A stretch of 14,765 nt of DNA from positions 1 through 14,765 of the forward strand of contig JAAWSH010000011.1 of the NCBI GenBank assembly GCA_022801475.1. The letters run 5' to 3'. Shown piece by piece: positions 7,001-12,831 of this stretch. A program made the translations under genes and the position numbers. Numbering within the stretch: position 1 is the stretch's first letter; each line of letters opens with the position of its first letter. This stretch comes from Acutalibacter sp. GTDB taxonomy: Bacteria > Bacillota > Clostridia > Oscillospirales > Acutalibacteraceae. The notes below the pieces were generated by a model, which was given only the letters and a program-made list of their open reading frames with translations, was not told the origin of the DNA and did not search any database.

Positions 7001-7731
7001 GCAAGGCTGCTGGCGACCAGTATTGCGACTGCGAGGCCTGCACTCTGTGCAACGAGATCCTGAAGGATAAAGACTACCTGGCCAAGAAGTCCGTCTGGAT
7101 TCTGGGCGGCGACGGCTGGGCCTATGATATTGGCTTCGGCGGTCTGGACCACGCTCTGGCCTCTGGCGAGAACATCAATGTACTGGTGTTTGACACCGAG
7201 GTATACTCCAACACCGGCGGACAGGCTTCCAAGTCCACCCCCTGCGGCTCTGTGGCCCAGTTTGCCGCCACCGGCAAGGCCCAGAAGAAGAAGGACCTGG
7301 CCGCTATTGCCATGAGCTACGGCTATGTATATGTAGCTCAGGTGGCCATGGGCGCAGACATGAACCAGTGCATCAAGGCTTTCCACGAGGCCGAGAGCTA
7401 CAACGGCCCCTCCATCATCCTGGCTTATGCTCCCTGCATCAACCATGGTATCAAGGGCGGCATGGGAATTTCTCAGCTTGAGGAGAAGAAGGCTGTGGCT
7501 GCTGGTTACTGGCACAACTTCCGCTTTGACCCCCGCCGGGCCGACGCGGGCGAGAACCCCTTCCAGCTGGACAGCAAGGAGCCTTCTGCCTCTTACCGCG
7601 ACTTCATTATGGGCGAAGTGCGCTATAACAGCCTGACCCGTGCTTTCCCAGAGCGCGCCGAGAAGCTGTTTGCCAATGCCGAGAAGTATGCTGAGGAGAA
7701 GTATGCCAAGCTGAAGAAGATGGCTGAGTAA
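4060..7731 (+). CDS. nifJ: Pyruvate:ferredoxin (flavodoxin) oxidoreductase, single chain
   Basis: This 1223-aa cytosolic enzyme oxidises pyruvate with CoA to acetyl-CoA and CO2, passing electrons to ferredoxin, and is central to anaerobic fermentation. YPITPSS places Thr31, and Glu64 and Arg114 fall at the same numbers as the substrate and thiamine residues known from the Desulfovibrio africanus enzyme. Two 4Fe-4S motifs are complete, at C696/C699/C702/C706 and C750/C753/C756/C760. CGGCGE (near residue 820), the Cys of NATGCSS and the Cys of YAPCINHG would hold the proximal cluster. The thiamine-diphosphate site is GDGWAYD (1017-1023) with SNTGGQ (N1051). It is longer than the roughly 1170-1180 aa usual for the family. 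The C-terminus ends like the short forms, so the extra length is internal, including a C-D-C-x2-C-x2-C segment at 989-997. It stands alone, with its own promoter and terminator. Codon use is strongly biased, suggesting high expression. Confidence 0.98.
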   Translation: MPRKMKTMDGNTAAAHVSYAFTDVAAIYPITPSSVMADETDKYAAAGRKNLFGREVRVTEMQSEAGAAGAVHGSLAAGALTTTYTASQGLLLMIPNMYKIAGELLPSVIHVSARTLATHALNIFGDHSDVYACRQTGYAMLCSNSPQEVMDLGAVAHLAAIKGKVPFLHFFDGFRTSHEIQKIETWDYEDLGEMLDWDAVNAFRRHALNPEHPVLRGQAQNGDIFFQAREACNKYYDAVPEVAVEYMNKVNAKLGTDYKPFNYYGAPDADKVIIAMGSACETIEEVIDYLMAAGEKVGLVKVHLYRPFVAKYLLDVLPETVKTISVLDRTKEPGSIGEPLYLDVLAAINGTSFGACPVYTGRYGLGSKDTKPSDIIAVYRNMESAEPKKRFTIGIVDDVTHLSLEVKEDPDTAPAGTTSCKFWGLGSDGTVGANKNSIKIIGDHTDMYAQGYFDYDSKKSGGLTISHLRFGHTPIKSTYYISKADFVACSNPAYLDTYDMVQDLKKGGSFLLNCAWDDAELNERLPGKVKKFIAENDINLYTIDGFKIGKEIGLGTRINTVLQSAFFSIAKIIPEEDAIKYMKDAATKSYSKKGDAIVKMNHDAIDRGATGYVKVNVPEAWKSAEDNSVKKVATGSRQDLVDYVNNVVFPVNTFHGKDLPVSTFEQYADGTSPQGTAAYEKRGVAVDVPEWIPENCIQCNQCSYVCPHAVIRPIAMTDEELAAAPEGTKSKPMTGVSGMHFAMVISTLDCTGCGSCVSTCPAKTKALQMAPIDSQRPQQAVFNYGIDLPAKEAVAEKFKETSVKGSQFKQPLLEFSGACGGCGETPYAKLATQLFGDKMFIANATGCSSIWGGSAPATPYTVNKKGHGPAWENSLFEDNAEFGLGMCLAQNAVRGRLAELTEKLIAVDYVEQEVKDTGKAWLETMQDSKANGPAAQAFIAALEYSRASIDWTINFCKSEDAVKAFGSKEAADKMLAHHEARKAAGDQYCDCEACTLCNEILKDKDYLAKKSVWILGGDGWAYDIGFGGLDHALASGENINVLVFDTEVYSNTGGQASKSTPCGSVAQFAATGKAQKKKDLAAIAMSYGYVYVAQVAMGADMNQCIKAFHEAESYNGPSIILAYAPCINHGIKGGMGISQLEEKKAVAAGYWHNFRFDPRRADAGENPFQLDSKEPSASYRDFIMGEVRYNSLTRAFPERAEKLFANAEKYAEEKYAKLKKMAE

Positions 7732-7760
7732 TTCGGCTGAGAACGATTTGTAATATTTGC

Positions 7761-7800
7761 AGGTCCGGCGCGGCATCTGGCTACGCCGGACCTTGTTTTT
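7761..7800 (+). terminator. Intrinsic terminator of the oxidoreductase gene
   Basis: AGGTCCGGCG (7761-7770) pairs perfectly over 10 bp with CGCCGGACCT (7784-7793) across a 13-base loop, followed by TGTTTTT. It lies 29 bases after the stop codon. Together with the upstream promoter it marks the gene as a single-gene transcription unit. Confidence 0.92.
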
Positions 7801-7853
7801 ATAAAGCGGAGGCGCCCCACAGGAGACGGCCTAGGCCGATGGTTCGCTGAAAA
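7801..7853. other. Spacer between terminator and repeat element
   Basis: No gene is seen. The only notable sequence is a perfect 12-bp palindrome, CGGCCTAGGCCG (7827-7838), which contains the generally rare tetramer CTAG. Its role is unknown. Confidence 0.4.
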
Positions 7854-8089
7854 GTGCGTAAGTAAAAGTTTCGTCAACCTTTTCAAAGGTTGTGGGGGAT
7901 TGGGGGCAAAGCCCCCAAGGTCTTGCCGAAGGCCTAAACTTACTTTAAAGGCCCGAAGAGGGCCTAAGAACATTTTCTTTGAAAATGTTCTTAAAGGCTA
8001 TATGCACGTTTTGGCCTCCGGCGGCAGGGGGCGCTGCCCCCCGTCCCCTGCCACCTTTGAAAAGGTGGACGAAACTTCTGCTTACGTAC
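7854..8089. repeat. MITE-like imperfect inverted-repeat element with nested hairpins
   Basis: The outer arms, about 60 bases each, are roughly 80% identical when one is reverse-complemented. The left begins GTGCGTAAGTAAAAGTTTCG and the right, reversed, begins GTACGTAAGCAGAAGTTTCG. Each arm contains two nested hairpins, ACCTTT-TC-AAAGGT and a G-run/C-run stem (GGGGGC-AAA-GCCCCC on the left, 7903-7916). The centre holds AGGCCC-GAAGA-GGGCCT (7949-7965) and a 13-bp perfect stem, TAAGAACATTTTC/GAAAATGTTCTTA (7965-7993), around a TTT loop. No transposase is encoded and no target-site duplication is obvious. From memory, similar sequences recur between genes in gut clostridia; this needs a search to confirm. 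A reading frame runs through it into the next gene but should not be taken as coding. Confidence 0.72.
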
Positions 8090-8181
8090 CTGGAAGCTTA
8101 TCGGGCGCTTTCAGCATTTGGAGGAGCTTAGGGTTCTCGCTTTCTCCTGTTCTGCCTATTTTTTTGAAAGGTCGTACTTCA
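8090..8181. other. Leader region of the hydrate-repair gene
   Basis: I see no convincing -35/-10 pair in these 92 bases. GGAG and CTCC (8119-8122 and about 8145-8148) could pair weakly. A T-run (8158-8165) is followed by GAAAGG, which serves as the ribosome site. The promoter may lie inside the adjoining repeat or may have a weak -35. Confidence 0.35.
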
Positions 8182-9675
8182 ATGAAACTCTTCTCAAAAT
8201 CCGAAATGCAGGCCCTGGAGTCCGCCGCCGAAGCCGCTGGGGTCTCCCTCTTTCAAATGATGGAGTCCGCCGGTTCCGCTTTGGCGGACTTGGCTCAAGA
8301 AGTCTTTCCCCTCCTCCCCCAGCCTGTGGTACTGCTGTGCGGCAAAGGCAACAACGGCGGAGATGGCTTTGTGTGCGCCCACCGCTTATGCCAGGACGGG
8401 ATTGCCTGCATGGTCGTGCTGGTCCAAGGCCCACCCGCCACGGACCTGGCCCGGGCCGCCTTTTCCACCCTGCCCAATGAGATTCCTGTCTTAACCCAGC
8501 CCAGCCAGGCAGAAGCTGCTCTCTCTACCGCTGGTTTGGTGATAGACTGTGTCTACGGCTTTGGTTTTCGGGGTGAGCTGGACCCTGCTGCTGCCCGGCT
8601 TCTCTCCTACGCCAACGGCGTTCCCTGTTCCCGCCTTTCCGCCGACCTGCCCAGCGGCGTGGAATGCGACACGGGCCGGGCCTCTCCTCACAGTTTCCGC
8701 GCGGACATAACTCTGGCCTTTACAGCCCAAAAAATTGCCCACCAAAGCTATCCCGCTAAAGAATTCTGCGGCCGGGTAGAAGTTCGCCAGGTGGGTGTAC
8801 CAGGGGCTCTGCTGCGTTCTGCCAAAACCCGCGCTTGCCTGACCAATGCCCTGTTGGCCAAGAATGCCTTAAAATCTCCAGGGATCCAGGCTAATAAGGG
8901 CAGCCAAGGCCGGCTGCTGCTGGTGGCTGGCAGCTATGGCATGGCCGGGGCCTGTATGATGGCGGCACGGGCCGCGCTGCGCTGTGGGGTGGGCCTCTTG
9001 GACATTGCCGTGGAGCAAAGCTTATATCCCATCCTAGCCGCCGCCGTACCAGAGGCCGTGTTCACCGTATACACCCGGGAAAACGCCAGGGAGCAGCTCA
9101 TTGCCGCCCTGGGCCGCTGCACCGCCTGTGTCGTGGGCTGTGGTCTGGGAGAACTGGCGGCCCTGGTATGCCCCATTATTTTCAGCGCCTGTACCAAGCC
9201 CCTTCTCATCGACGCCGATGGACTGAACTACTGCGCCCAGGCTGGCCTGCCCAGGCTCTCGTCCCCCATTGTACTCACGCCTCACCCCGGAGAGATGGCC
9301 CGGCTGTGCAAAAGTACGGTTCCAGAGGTTCAGGCACAGCGTATTCCCATTGCTCAATCCCTATCTAAAGAGAGCGGGGCCGTTGTGCTGCTAAAGGGCG
9401 CGGCTACAGTAATAGCCGGACCGGATAGCCAACTAGCCCTGAATTCCACAGGAAACCCCGGAATGGCCAAAGGCGGCAGCGGCGACGTACTATCGGGTAT
9501 CATCGGTTCGCTGCTGGCCCAGGGGGTCCACAGTTTCCAGGCTGCGGCAGTGGGCGCGTGGCTTCACGGCAAAGCGGGAGACCTATGCCAAAAGAGCCTT
9601 TCTACCCGAGCCATGCTGCCCACCGACCTAATTGAAATGTTGCCAGAAATATTTAAGAAAACTGAAAGGCTATAG
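8182..9675 (+). CDS. nnr: Bifunctional NAD(P)H-hydrate epimerase / ADP-dependent dehydratase
   Basis: This 497-aa fused metabolite-repair enzyme converts damaged NADHX and NADPHX back to NAD(P)H. The N-terminal half epimerises the R and S hydrates; the C-terminal half dehydrates the S form using ADP. The YjeF_N epimerase domain spans about residues 1-215, with GNNGGDGF (56-63) and VIDCVYGFG (D122). The carbohydrate-kinase-like domain spans about 235-490, with KGSQGRLLLVAGSYGMAGA (239-257), TPHPGEM (366-372) and GGSGDVLSG (catalytic Asp435). The frame is open back to 7900, but those 94 codons come from the repeat element and spacer. MKLFSKSEMQALE matches the usual N-terminus of the family, and AAAGG lies 10 bases before it. 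The adjacent oxidoreductase is a different transcription unit. The length and motifs are complete, so it should be functional. Confidence 0.95.
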   Translation: MKLFSKSEMQALESAAEAAGVSLFQMMESAGSALADLAQEVFPLLPQPVVLLCGKGNNGGDGFVCAHRLCQDGIACMVVLVQGPPATDLARAAFSTLPNEIPVLTQPSQAEAALSTAGLVIDCVYGFGFRGELDPAAARLLSYANGVPCSRLSADLPSGVECDTGRASPHSFRADITLAFTAQKIAHQSYPAKEFCGRVEVRQVGVPGALLRSAKTRACLTNALLAKNALKSPGIQANKGSQGRLLLVAGSYGMAGACMMAARAALRCGVGLLDIAVEQSLYPILAAAVPEAVFTVYTRENAREQLIAALGRCTACVVGCGLGELAALVCPIIFSACTKPLLIDADGLNYCAQAGLPRLSSPIVLTPHPGEMARLCKSTVPEVQAQRIPIAQSLSKESGAVVLLKGAATVIAGPDSQLALNSTGNPGMAKGGSGDVLSGIIGSLLAQGVHSFQAAAVGAWLHGKAGDLCQKSLSTRAMLPTDLIEMLPEIFKKTERL

Positions 9676-9678
9676 AAC

Positions 9679-9707
9679 TTTACTTTACTGCCTCCTTCTG
9701 ATAAAAT
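9679..9707 (+). promoter_or_regulatory. Probable promoter of the CmpB-type membrane protein gene
   Basis: TTTACT (9679-9684), a 17-base spacer and TAAAAT (9702-9707) follow directly after the stop of the preceding gene. The -35 matches the consensus at 4 of 6 positions. No terminator separates the two genes, so read-through from upstream is also possible. Confidence 0.5.
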
Positions 9708-9760
9708 AGCATTTATAAAGAAAGTTACCACGGGATTATTAAGGAGTTGTATCATTTAGC

Positions 9761-11407
9761 ATGGCTTACACGTATTTATGGTGCTTTTTTATCTACGCCT
9801 TTTTGGGCTGGTGTGGCGAGGTTCTCTACGCGGCGGCCATTGAGCGGCGCTTTGTAAACCGTGGCTTCCTCAGCGGCCCGGTCTGCCCCATCTACGGGCT
9901 GGGCGTAGTGCTCATTTCTTATGTAATGAAGCCCTTTGGCGGTAACCTGGCAGCCCTGATGCTGGGCTCCATTGTGTTGGGTTCCGCGCTAGAATGGCTG
10001 GCCGGATACCTACTGGAAAAAATTTTCCGTCAAAAATGGTGGGACTACTCTGACGAGCCCCATAACCTTAACGGCTATATTTGTCTTAAATTCTCCATGT
10101 TATGGGGAGTGGCCGGAGCCATTGTGGTACGGTTTGTCACCCCGGCCACCGGGCGGATGGTCAGCCATATCCCGCTTACGGTGGGATGGGTCATTTTGAC
10201 TGTGCTTTTGGCTCTGCTCACCGCCGACTTAGCTGTGACTGTGGTATCCATTATCGGCCTAAATCGTAAGCTACGTATGCTGGAGTATGTCTCCGCCCGG
10301 CTGAAAGAGGGCTCTGATAAGCTGGGCGAGACGCTGTTTCAGCATGCCTCCGCCGCCCAGGGAGTTACCGCTTCCATCCAAAAAAGAACTGCCAAGTGGC
10401 AGCTTGATCCCGAGCATTTGCGGGAAAAATACGAGCAGTATCTGCGATCTAACATCCTGCACCGCCGGCTCTTAAAGGCCTTTCCAAATCTGCGCTCTCT
10501 CCGTCATAACGAACAGCTGACCGCTCTACAGGAGAGCATTGACGTGTTCCGCCGCAAATCGAAAGACGCCCAGCGTCGCCGGAACGAGGCCGCCATTGCC
10601 GCCTATGAGGACCACCTGCCGGAAGGAGCGGAAAAGCCTTTTGCCTATAAAATCTGCTATGAAAAACTTTTCTGGATCTTCATGGCGGGCAATGTGGTAG
10701 GCTGCGTGCTGGAGACCATTTATGCCCTTATCGTGCCGCCCCACCAGTTCGAGCTACGAGTGAGTGTGGTCTTTGGTCCCTTTATTCTGGTGTATGGCTT
10801 TGGGGCGGTTGCTATCACCCTATTCCTGCGGCGGATGTACAACCAGCGTGATGTGCTAATCTTTTTTGCCAGCATGGTCATTGGGGCTAGTTTTGAATAT
10901 TTTTGCAGTTTTGTACAGCAAGCGGCCTTTGGCACAGTATCTTGGGAATATAGCGACTCCTTCTTAAACCTGGGTGGCCGCACCAACCTGATGTACTCCT
11001 TTTTCTGGGGGATTCTAGGCATGGTTTGGGTAAAAGACCTGTACCCAGTGGTCTCGCGCAGCTTAGAGAAAATACCCAAAAAGCTGGGCCGCAGCCTTAC
11101 CATTTTCTTCACGATTTTTATGGTTGCTGATATGGCCCTGTCTGCGGCAGCTGTGCTTCGCCAACAGGCCCGGGCCCAAGGCAGACCCGCCGAAAATCAG
11201 GTGGAAATCATGTTGGACCGGATCTTTTCAGACGATGTAATGGAGTTGATCTACCCTCACATGCAGTATGTAGGTAAACCCAAGCCCCCGGAAGAGGTTT
11301 TCAAGGAGAAAAATCTTCTATTTGAAGCTCCAGGAAATAATCTCACGCTGGCTGCACAAAGGACCCAAGAGTTTTTTGGCAGTCTGGAGCTGGAATTTCT
11401 TCCATAA
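9761..11407 (+). CDS. Tandem-duplicated CmpB-type putative ABC transporter permease
   Basis: This 548-aa polytopic membrane protein consists of two related membrane halves. The N-terminal half (about residues 1-165) and C-terminal half (about 295-465) share a Glu in the first helix (E20 and E318), a GP-x3-YG motif (GPVCPIYGLG and GPFILVYGFG), and a W-acidic-YS motif followed by NLNG or NLGG (W94 and W395). Both then have an aromatic helix ending WG. The offset is about 298-301 residues throughout, which shows internal duplication. Between the halves is a hydrophilic, charged, helical linker of about 130 residues (LREKYEQYLRSNILHRRLLK region). Each half resembles the CmpB-type domain (ABC_trans_CmpB) that databases call 'putative ABC transporter permease'; no transport function is established to my knowledge. 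AAGGAG lies 14 bases before the start, slightly far. No ATPase gene is adjacent. A zinc-ribbon protein gene follows 49 bases later, probably in the same transcript. Confidence 0.85.
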   Translation: MAYTYLWCFFIYAFLGWCGEVLYAAAIERRFVNRGFLSGPVCPIYGLGVVLISYVMKPFGGNLAALMLGSIVLGSALEWLAGYLLEKIFRQKWWDYSDEPHNLNGYICLKFSMLWGVAGAIVVRFVTPATGRMVSHIPLTVGWVILTVLLALLTADLAVTVVSIIGLNRKLRMLEYVSARLKEGSDKLGETLFQHASAAQGVTASIQKRTAKWQLDPEHLREKYEQYLRSNILHRRLLKAFPNLRSLRHNEQLTALQESIDVFRRKSKDAQRRRNEAAIAAYEDHLPEGAEKPFAYKICYEKLFWIFMAGNVVGCVLETIYALIVPPHQFELRVSVVFGPFILVYGFGAVAITLFLRRMYNQRDVLIFFASMVIGASFEYFCSFVQQAAFGTVSWEYSDSFLNLGGRTNLMYSFFWGILGMVWVKDLYPVVSRSLEKIPKKLGRSLTIFFTIFMVADMALSAAAVLRQQARAQGRPAENQVEIMLDRIFSDDVMELIYPHMQYVGKPKPPEEVFKEKNLLFEAPGNNLTLAAQRTQEFFGSLELEFLP

Positions 11408-11456
11408 TTCAGATGCCCCCGCCAGAATTATATTAAATATGAAGGAAGGTGTTCGT

Positions 11457-11921
11457 ATGATTTCATGCCCTGTCTGCAAAACCGTAAATCCAGACCAGTC
11501 TGCCACCTGCCAGCAGTGTGGCGCTCCCCTGACCGCCCCGCCGCCCCAAGACGCCCCTCATCCCTACCCGTATAGTCCCCAGCCGCAGCCGCAGTATTTT
11601 CAAAGCGGTCCCCCAGCTTTTATCCCCTCTGTCCAGCCACCCCAGCCGCCTCTCTACTTTCGTCAGAAGCGGCCTTTCACCTGGACAGACGTGGCCACTG
11701 TGTTGGGCTTTGTATCCTCAATTATGGGATTCTTCTGGGCCAGCGTAGTATTGCTGCCTTTGGGGCTGATGGCCTCCATTTTCGGATTTCGCGGAGACAA
11801 GACCCGGGGGCTGGCTGTAGCCGGTATCGTTATTTCTGCCATTGGCCTACTGATTAAACTCATGATCATTCTTAGTCAAGCAGCGCTTCTGCCGGACTGG
11901 TTCACAAGCGGTATCTGGTAA
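11457..11921 (+). CDS. Zinc-ribbon protein with Pro-rich linker and two membrane helices
   Basis: This is a 154-aa protein. The N-terminal zinc ribbon is CPVC (residues 4-7) with CQQC about 14 residues later, followed by a Pro/Gln/Tyr-rich flexible region at about 24-72. Two hydrophobic segments (about 80-110 and 118-142) are separated by FGFRGDKTRG, resembling the small DUF4190-like membrane module. Such zinc-ribbon plus two-helix proteins are common in clostridia and have no known specific function. The ribbon is probably cytosolic (inference). The frame extends upstream into the preceding gene, but AAGGAAGGT (11442-11450) sits 6 bases before the ATG at 11457, which sets the start. It begins 49 bases after the CmpB-type gene without a clear promoter, so it is probably co-transcribed. 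Confidence 0.85.
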   Translation: MISCPVCKTVNPDQSATCQQCGAPLTAPPPQDAPHPYPYSPQPQPQYFQSGPPAFIPSVQPPQPPLYFRQKRPFTWTDVATVLGFVSSIMGFFWASVVLLPLGLMASIFGFRGDKTRGLAVAGIVISAIGLLIKLMIILSQAALLPDWFTSGIW

Positions 11922-12032
11922 TACCGTCTGGTATCTGACAATTTGAGCTTTTCTCTTCTCCTACCTGAATCTCTCTATCAGCCCGAAAACCAAAAATATT
12001 TTTTAAAAAAATACATTTTTCATGAAGTTTTA
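11922..12032. other. Intergenic region before the CarD gene
   Basis: No gene is seen. A short ATACC-GTCT-GGTAT stem (11921-11934) follows the zinc-ribbon gene but has no U-run. An AT-only palindrome, TATTTTTT-A-AAAAAATA (11998-12014), lies further on. There is no convincing terminator, so some read-through into the CarD gene is possible. Confidence 0.4.
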
Positions 12033-12062
12033 CTTACATTCTCCTCTTAAATGTGGTATAAT
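12033..12062 (+). promoter_or_regulatory. Extended -10 promoter of the CarD-family gene
   Basis: A perfect TATAAT (12057-12062) is preceded by TG one base upstream, making an extended -10. CTTACA (12033-12038, 18-base spacer) is a partial -35. Transcription would begin near 12069, giving a leader of about 86 bases that includes a TGCCGC/GCGGCA hairpin (about 12085-12106). Confidence 0.72.
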
Positions 12063-12154
12063 AGTAGCTAGATGAAGTGTGCGTGCCGCTGCTATGCCGG
12101 CGGCAGCCATAAGAGGAACTATGGAGGACCTTTTTTCGGTCAGAGAGGAAAATC

Positions 12155-12673
12155 ATGTATCAAATTGGCGAACTCGTGCAATACGGCAGTACAGGAGTAT
12201 GCAGGATCAGCGAGATCAAACCGCAAACACTGCCCAATTCAGAAGAAGAGCGACTTTACTATGTGCTGGTGCCTCTTTATAAGGCCTGTGTTATCTCAGT
12301 GCCCGTTGACTCAGATAAGGTCTTTATGCGGCCCATCATCACCCGGGAGGAGGCTGAGCGGTTGATCCGCCTGATCCCCACCCTACAGTTTCCAGCTTAT
12401 CACAACCGTGCCGCCAAAGAGCTGGCAGGGCATTATGATACTCTTCTGAAAAGCCATAGCTGTGAGGACTGGATTCAGCTGACCATGTCCATTTACACCA
12501 AAAAGCAGGATCAGCTTAGCAAAAAGCGCCGGTTTGGCAGTGTAGACGAACGCTTTTTAAAGCAGGCGGAGGACCTGCTTTTCGGCGAGTTCGCCGCTGC
12601 GCTGGAGATTCCAAAAGAAGAGGTGCAGGGCTATATTGCCTCTAAAGTAGAGAGTCTAAAACAGGCTGGTTAA
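12155..12673 (+). CDS. CarD-family transcription regulator
   Basis: This 172-aa protein belongs to the CarD/CdnL/TRCF group, whose N-terminal Tudor-like domain binds the RNA polymerase beta subunit and affects open-complex stability. MYQIGELVQYGSTGVCRISEI is the recognisable start of that domain (about residues 1-62), ending near VPVDSDKVFMRPII. The rest (about 67-172) is predicted helical: EEAERLIRLIP, a central segment with EDWIQLTMSIYTKKQ, and a basic LSKKRRFGSVDERFLKQAEDLLFGEFA region typical of the DNA-contacting C-terminal domain. The size is normal for clostridial family members. AGAGGAA lies 6 bases before the start. It has its own extended -10 promoter and is probably monocistronic, with a hairpin about 97 bases after the stop. 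The targets are unknown. Confidence 0.92.
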   Translation: MYQIGELVQYGSTGVCRISEIKPQTLPNSEEERLYYVLVPLYKACVISVPVDSDKVFMRPIITREEAERLIRLIPTLQFPAYHNRAAKELAGHYDTLLKSHSCEDWIQLTMSIYTKKQDQLSKKRRFGSVDERFLKQAEDLLFGEFAAALEIPKEEVQGYIASKVESLKQAG

Positions 12674-12769
12674 TGGCAGCGCCCTGGCCCTGAAAAATTG
12701 GCTGGCAGTTTGACGTATGCTTTGTAAGACCGAGCTTGTGAAACCATGAATCATTTTATTATCTTTTTA
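12674..12769. other. Gap between the CarD and dehydrogenase genes
   Basis: No gene is seen. TTGACG (12710-12715) has no -10 at the right distance. TTGTGA (12736-12741) with TATTAT (12757-12762) has only a 15-base spacer. Either could be a weak promoter for the dehydrogenase operon, but neither is convincing. Confidence 0.35.
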
Positions 12770-12795
12770 CCAGCCTGCTACTTTTAGCGGGCTGG
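12770..12795 (+). terminator. Strong hairpin, probable terminator after the CarD gene
   Basis: CCAGCCTGCTA (12770-12780) pairs with TAGCGGGCTGG (12785-12795) over 11 bp, with one G-T wobble, around a CTTT loop. It is followed by the modestly T-rich CTTTGTATC. Its place, 97 bases after CarD and only 37 before the next start codon, leaves open a role in the dehydrogenase leader instead. Confidence 0.6.
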
Positions 12796-12831
12796 CTTTG
12801 TATCATAAAATTTGTTATAGGAGGCATTTTT

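Noticed and set aside
6721..7776. Open frame (351 codons) opposite the 3' end of the oxidoreductase gene
   Set aside because: Same codon-bias shadow; low-complexity Leu/Gly/Val-rich peptide with no ribosome site.
12072..12365. Small frame starting MKCACRCYAGG just after the CarD promoter
   Set aside because: The Cys-rich start is eye-catching, but there is no ribosome site and only a few bases separate it from the predicted transcript start. It then runs out of frame through the CarD gene.
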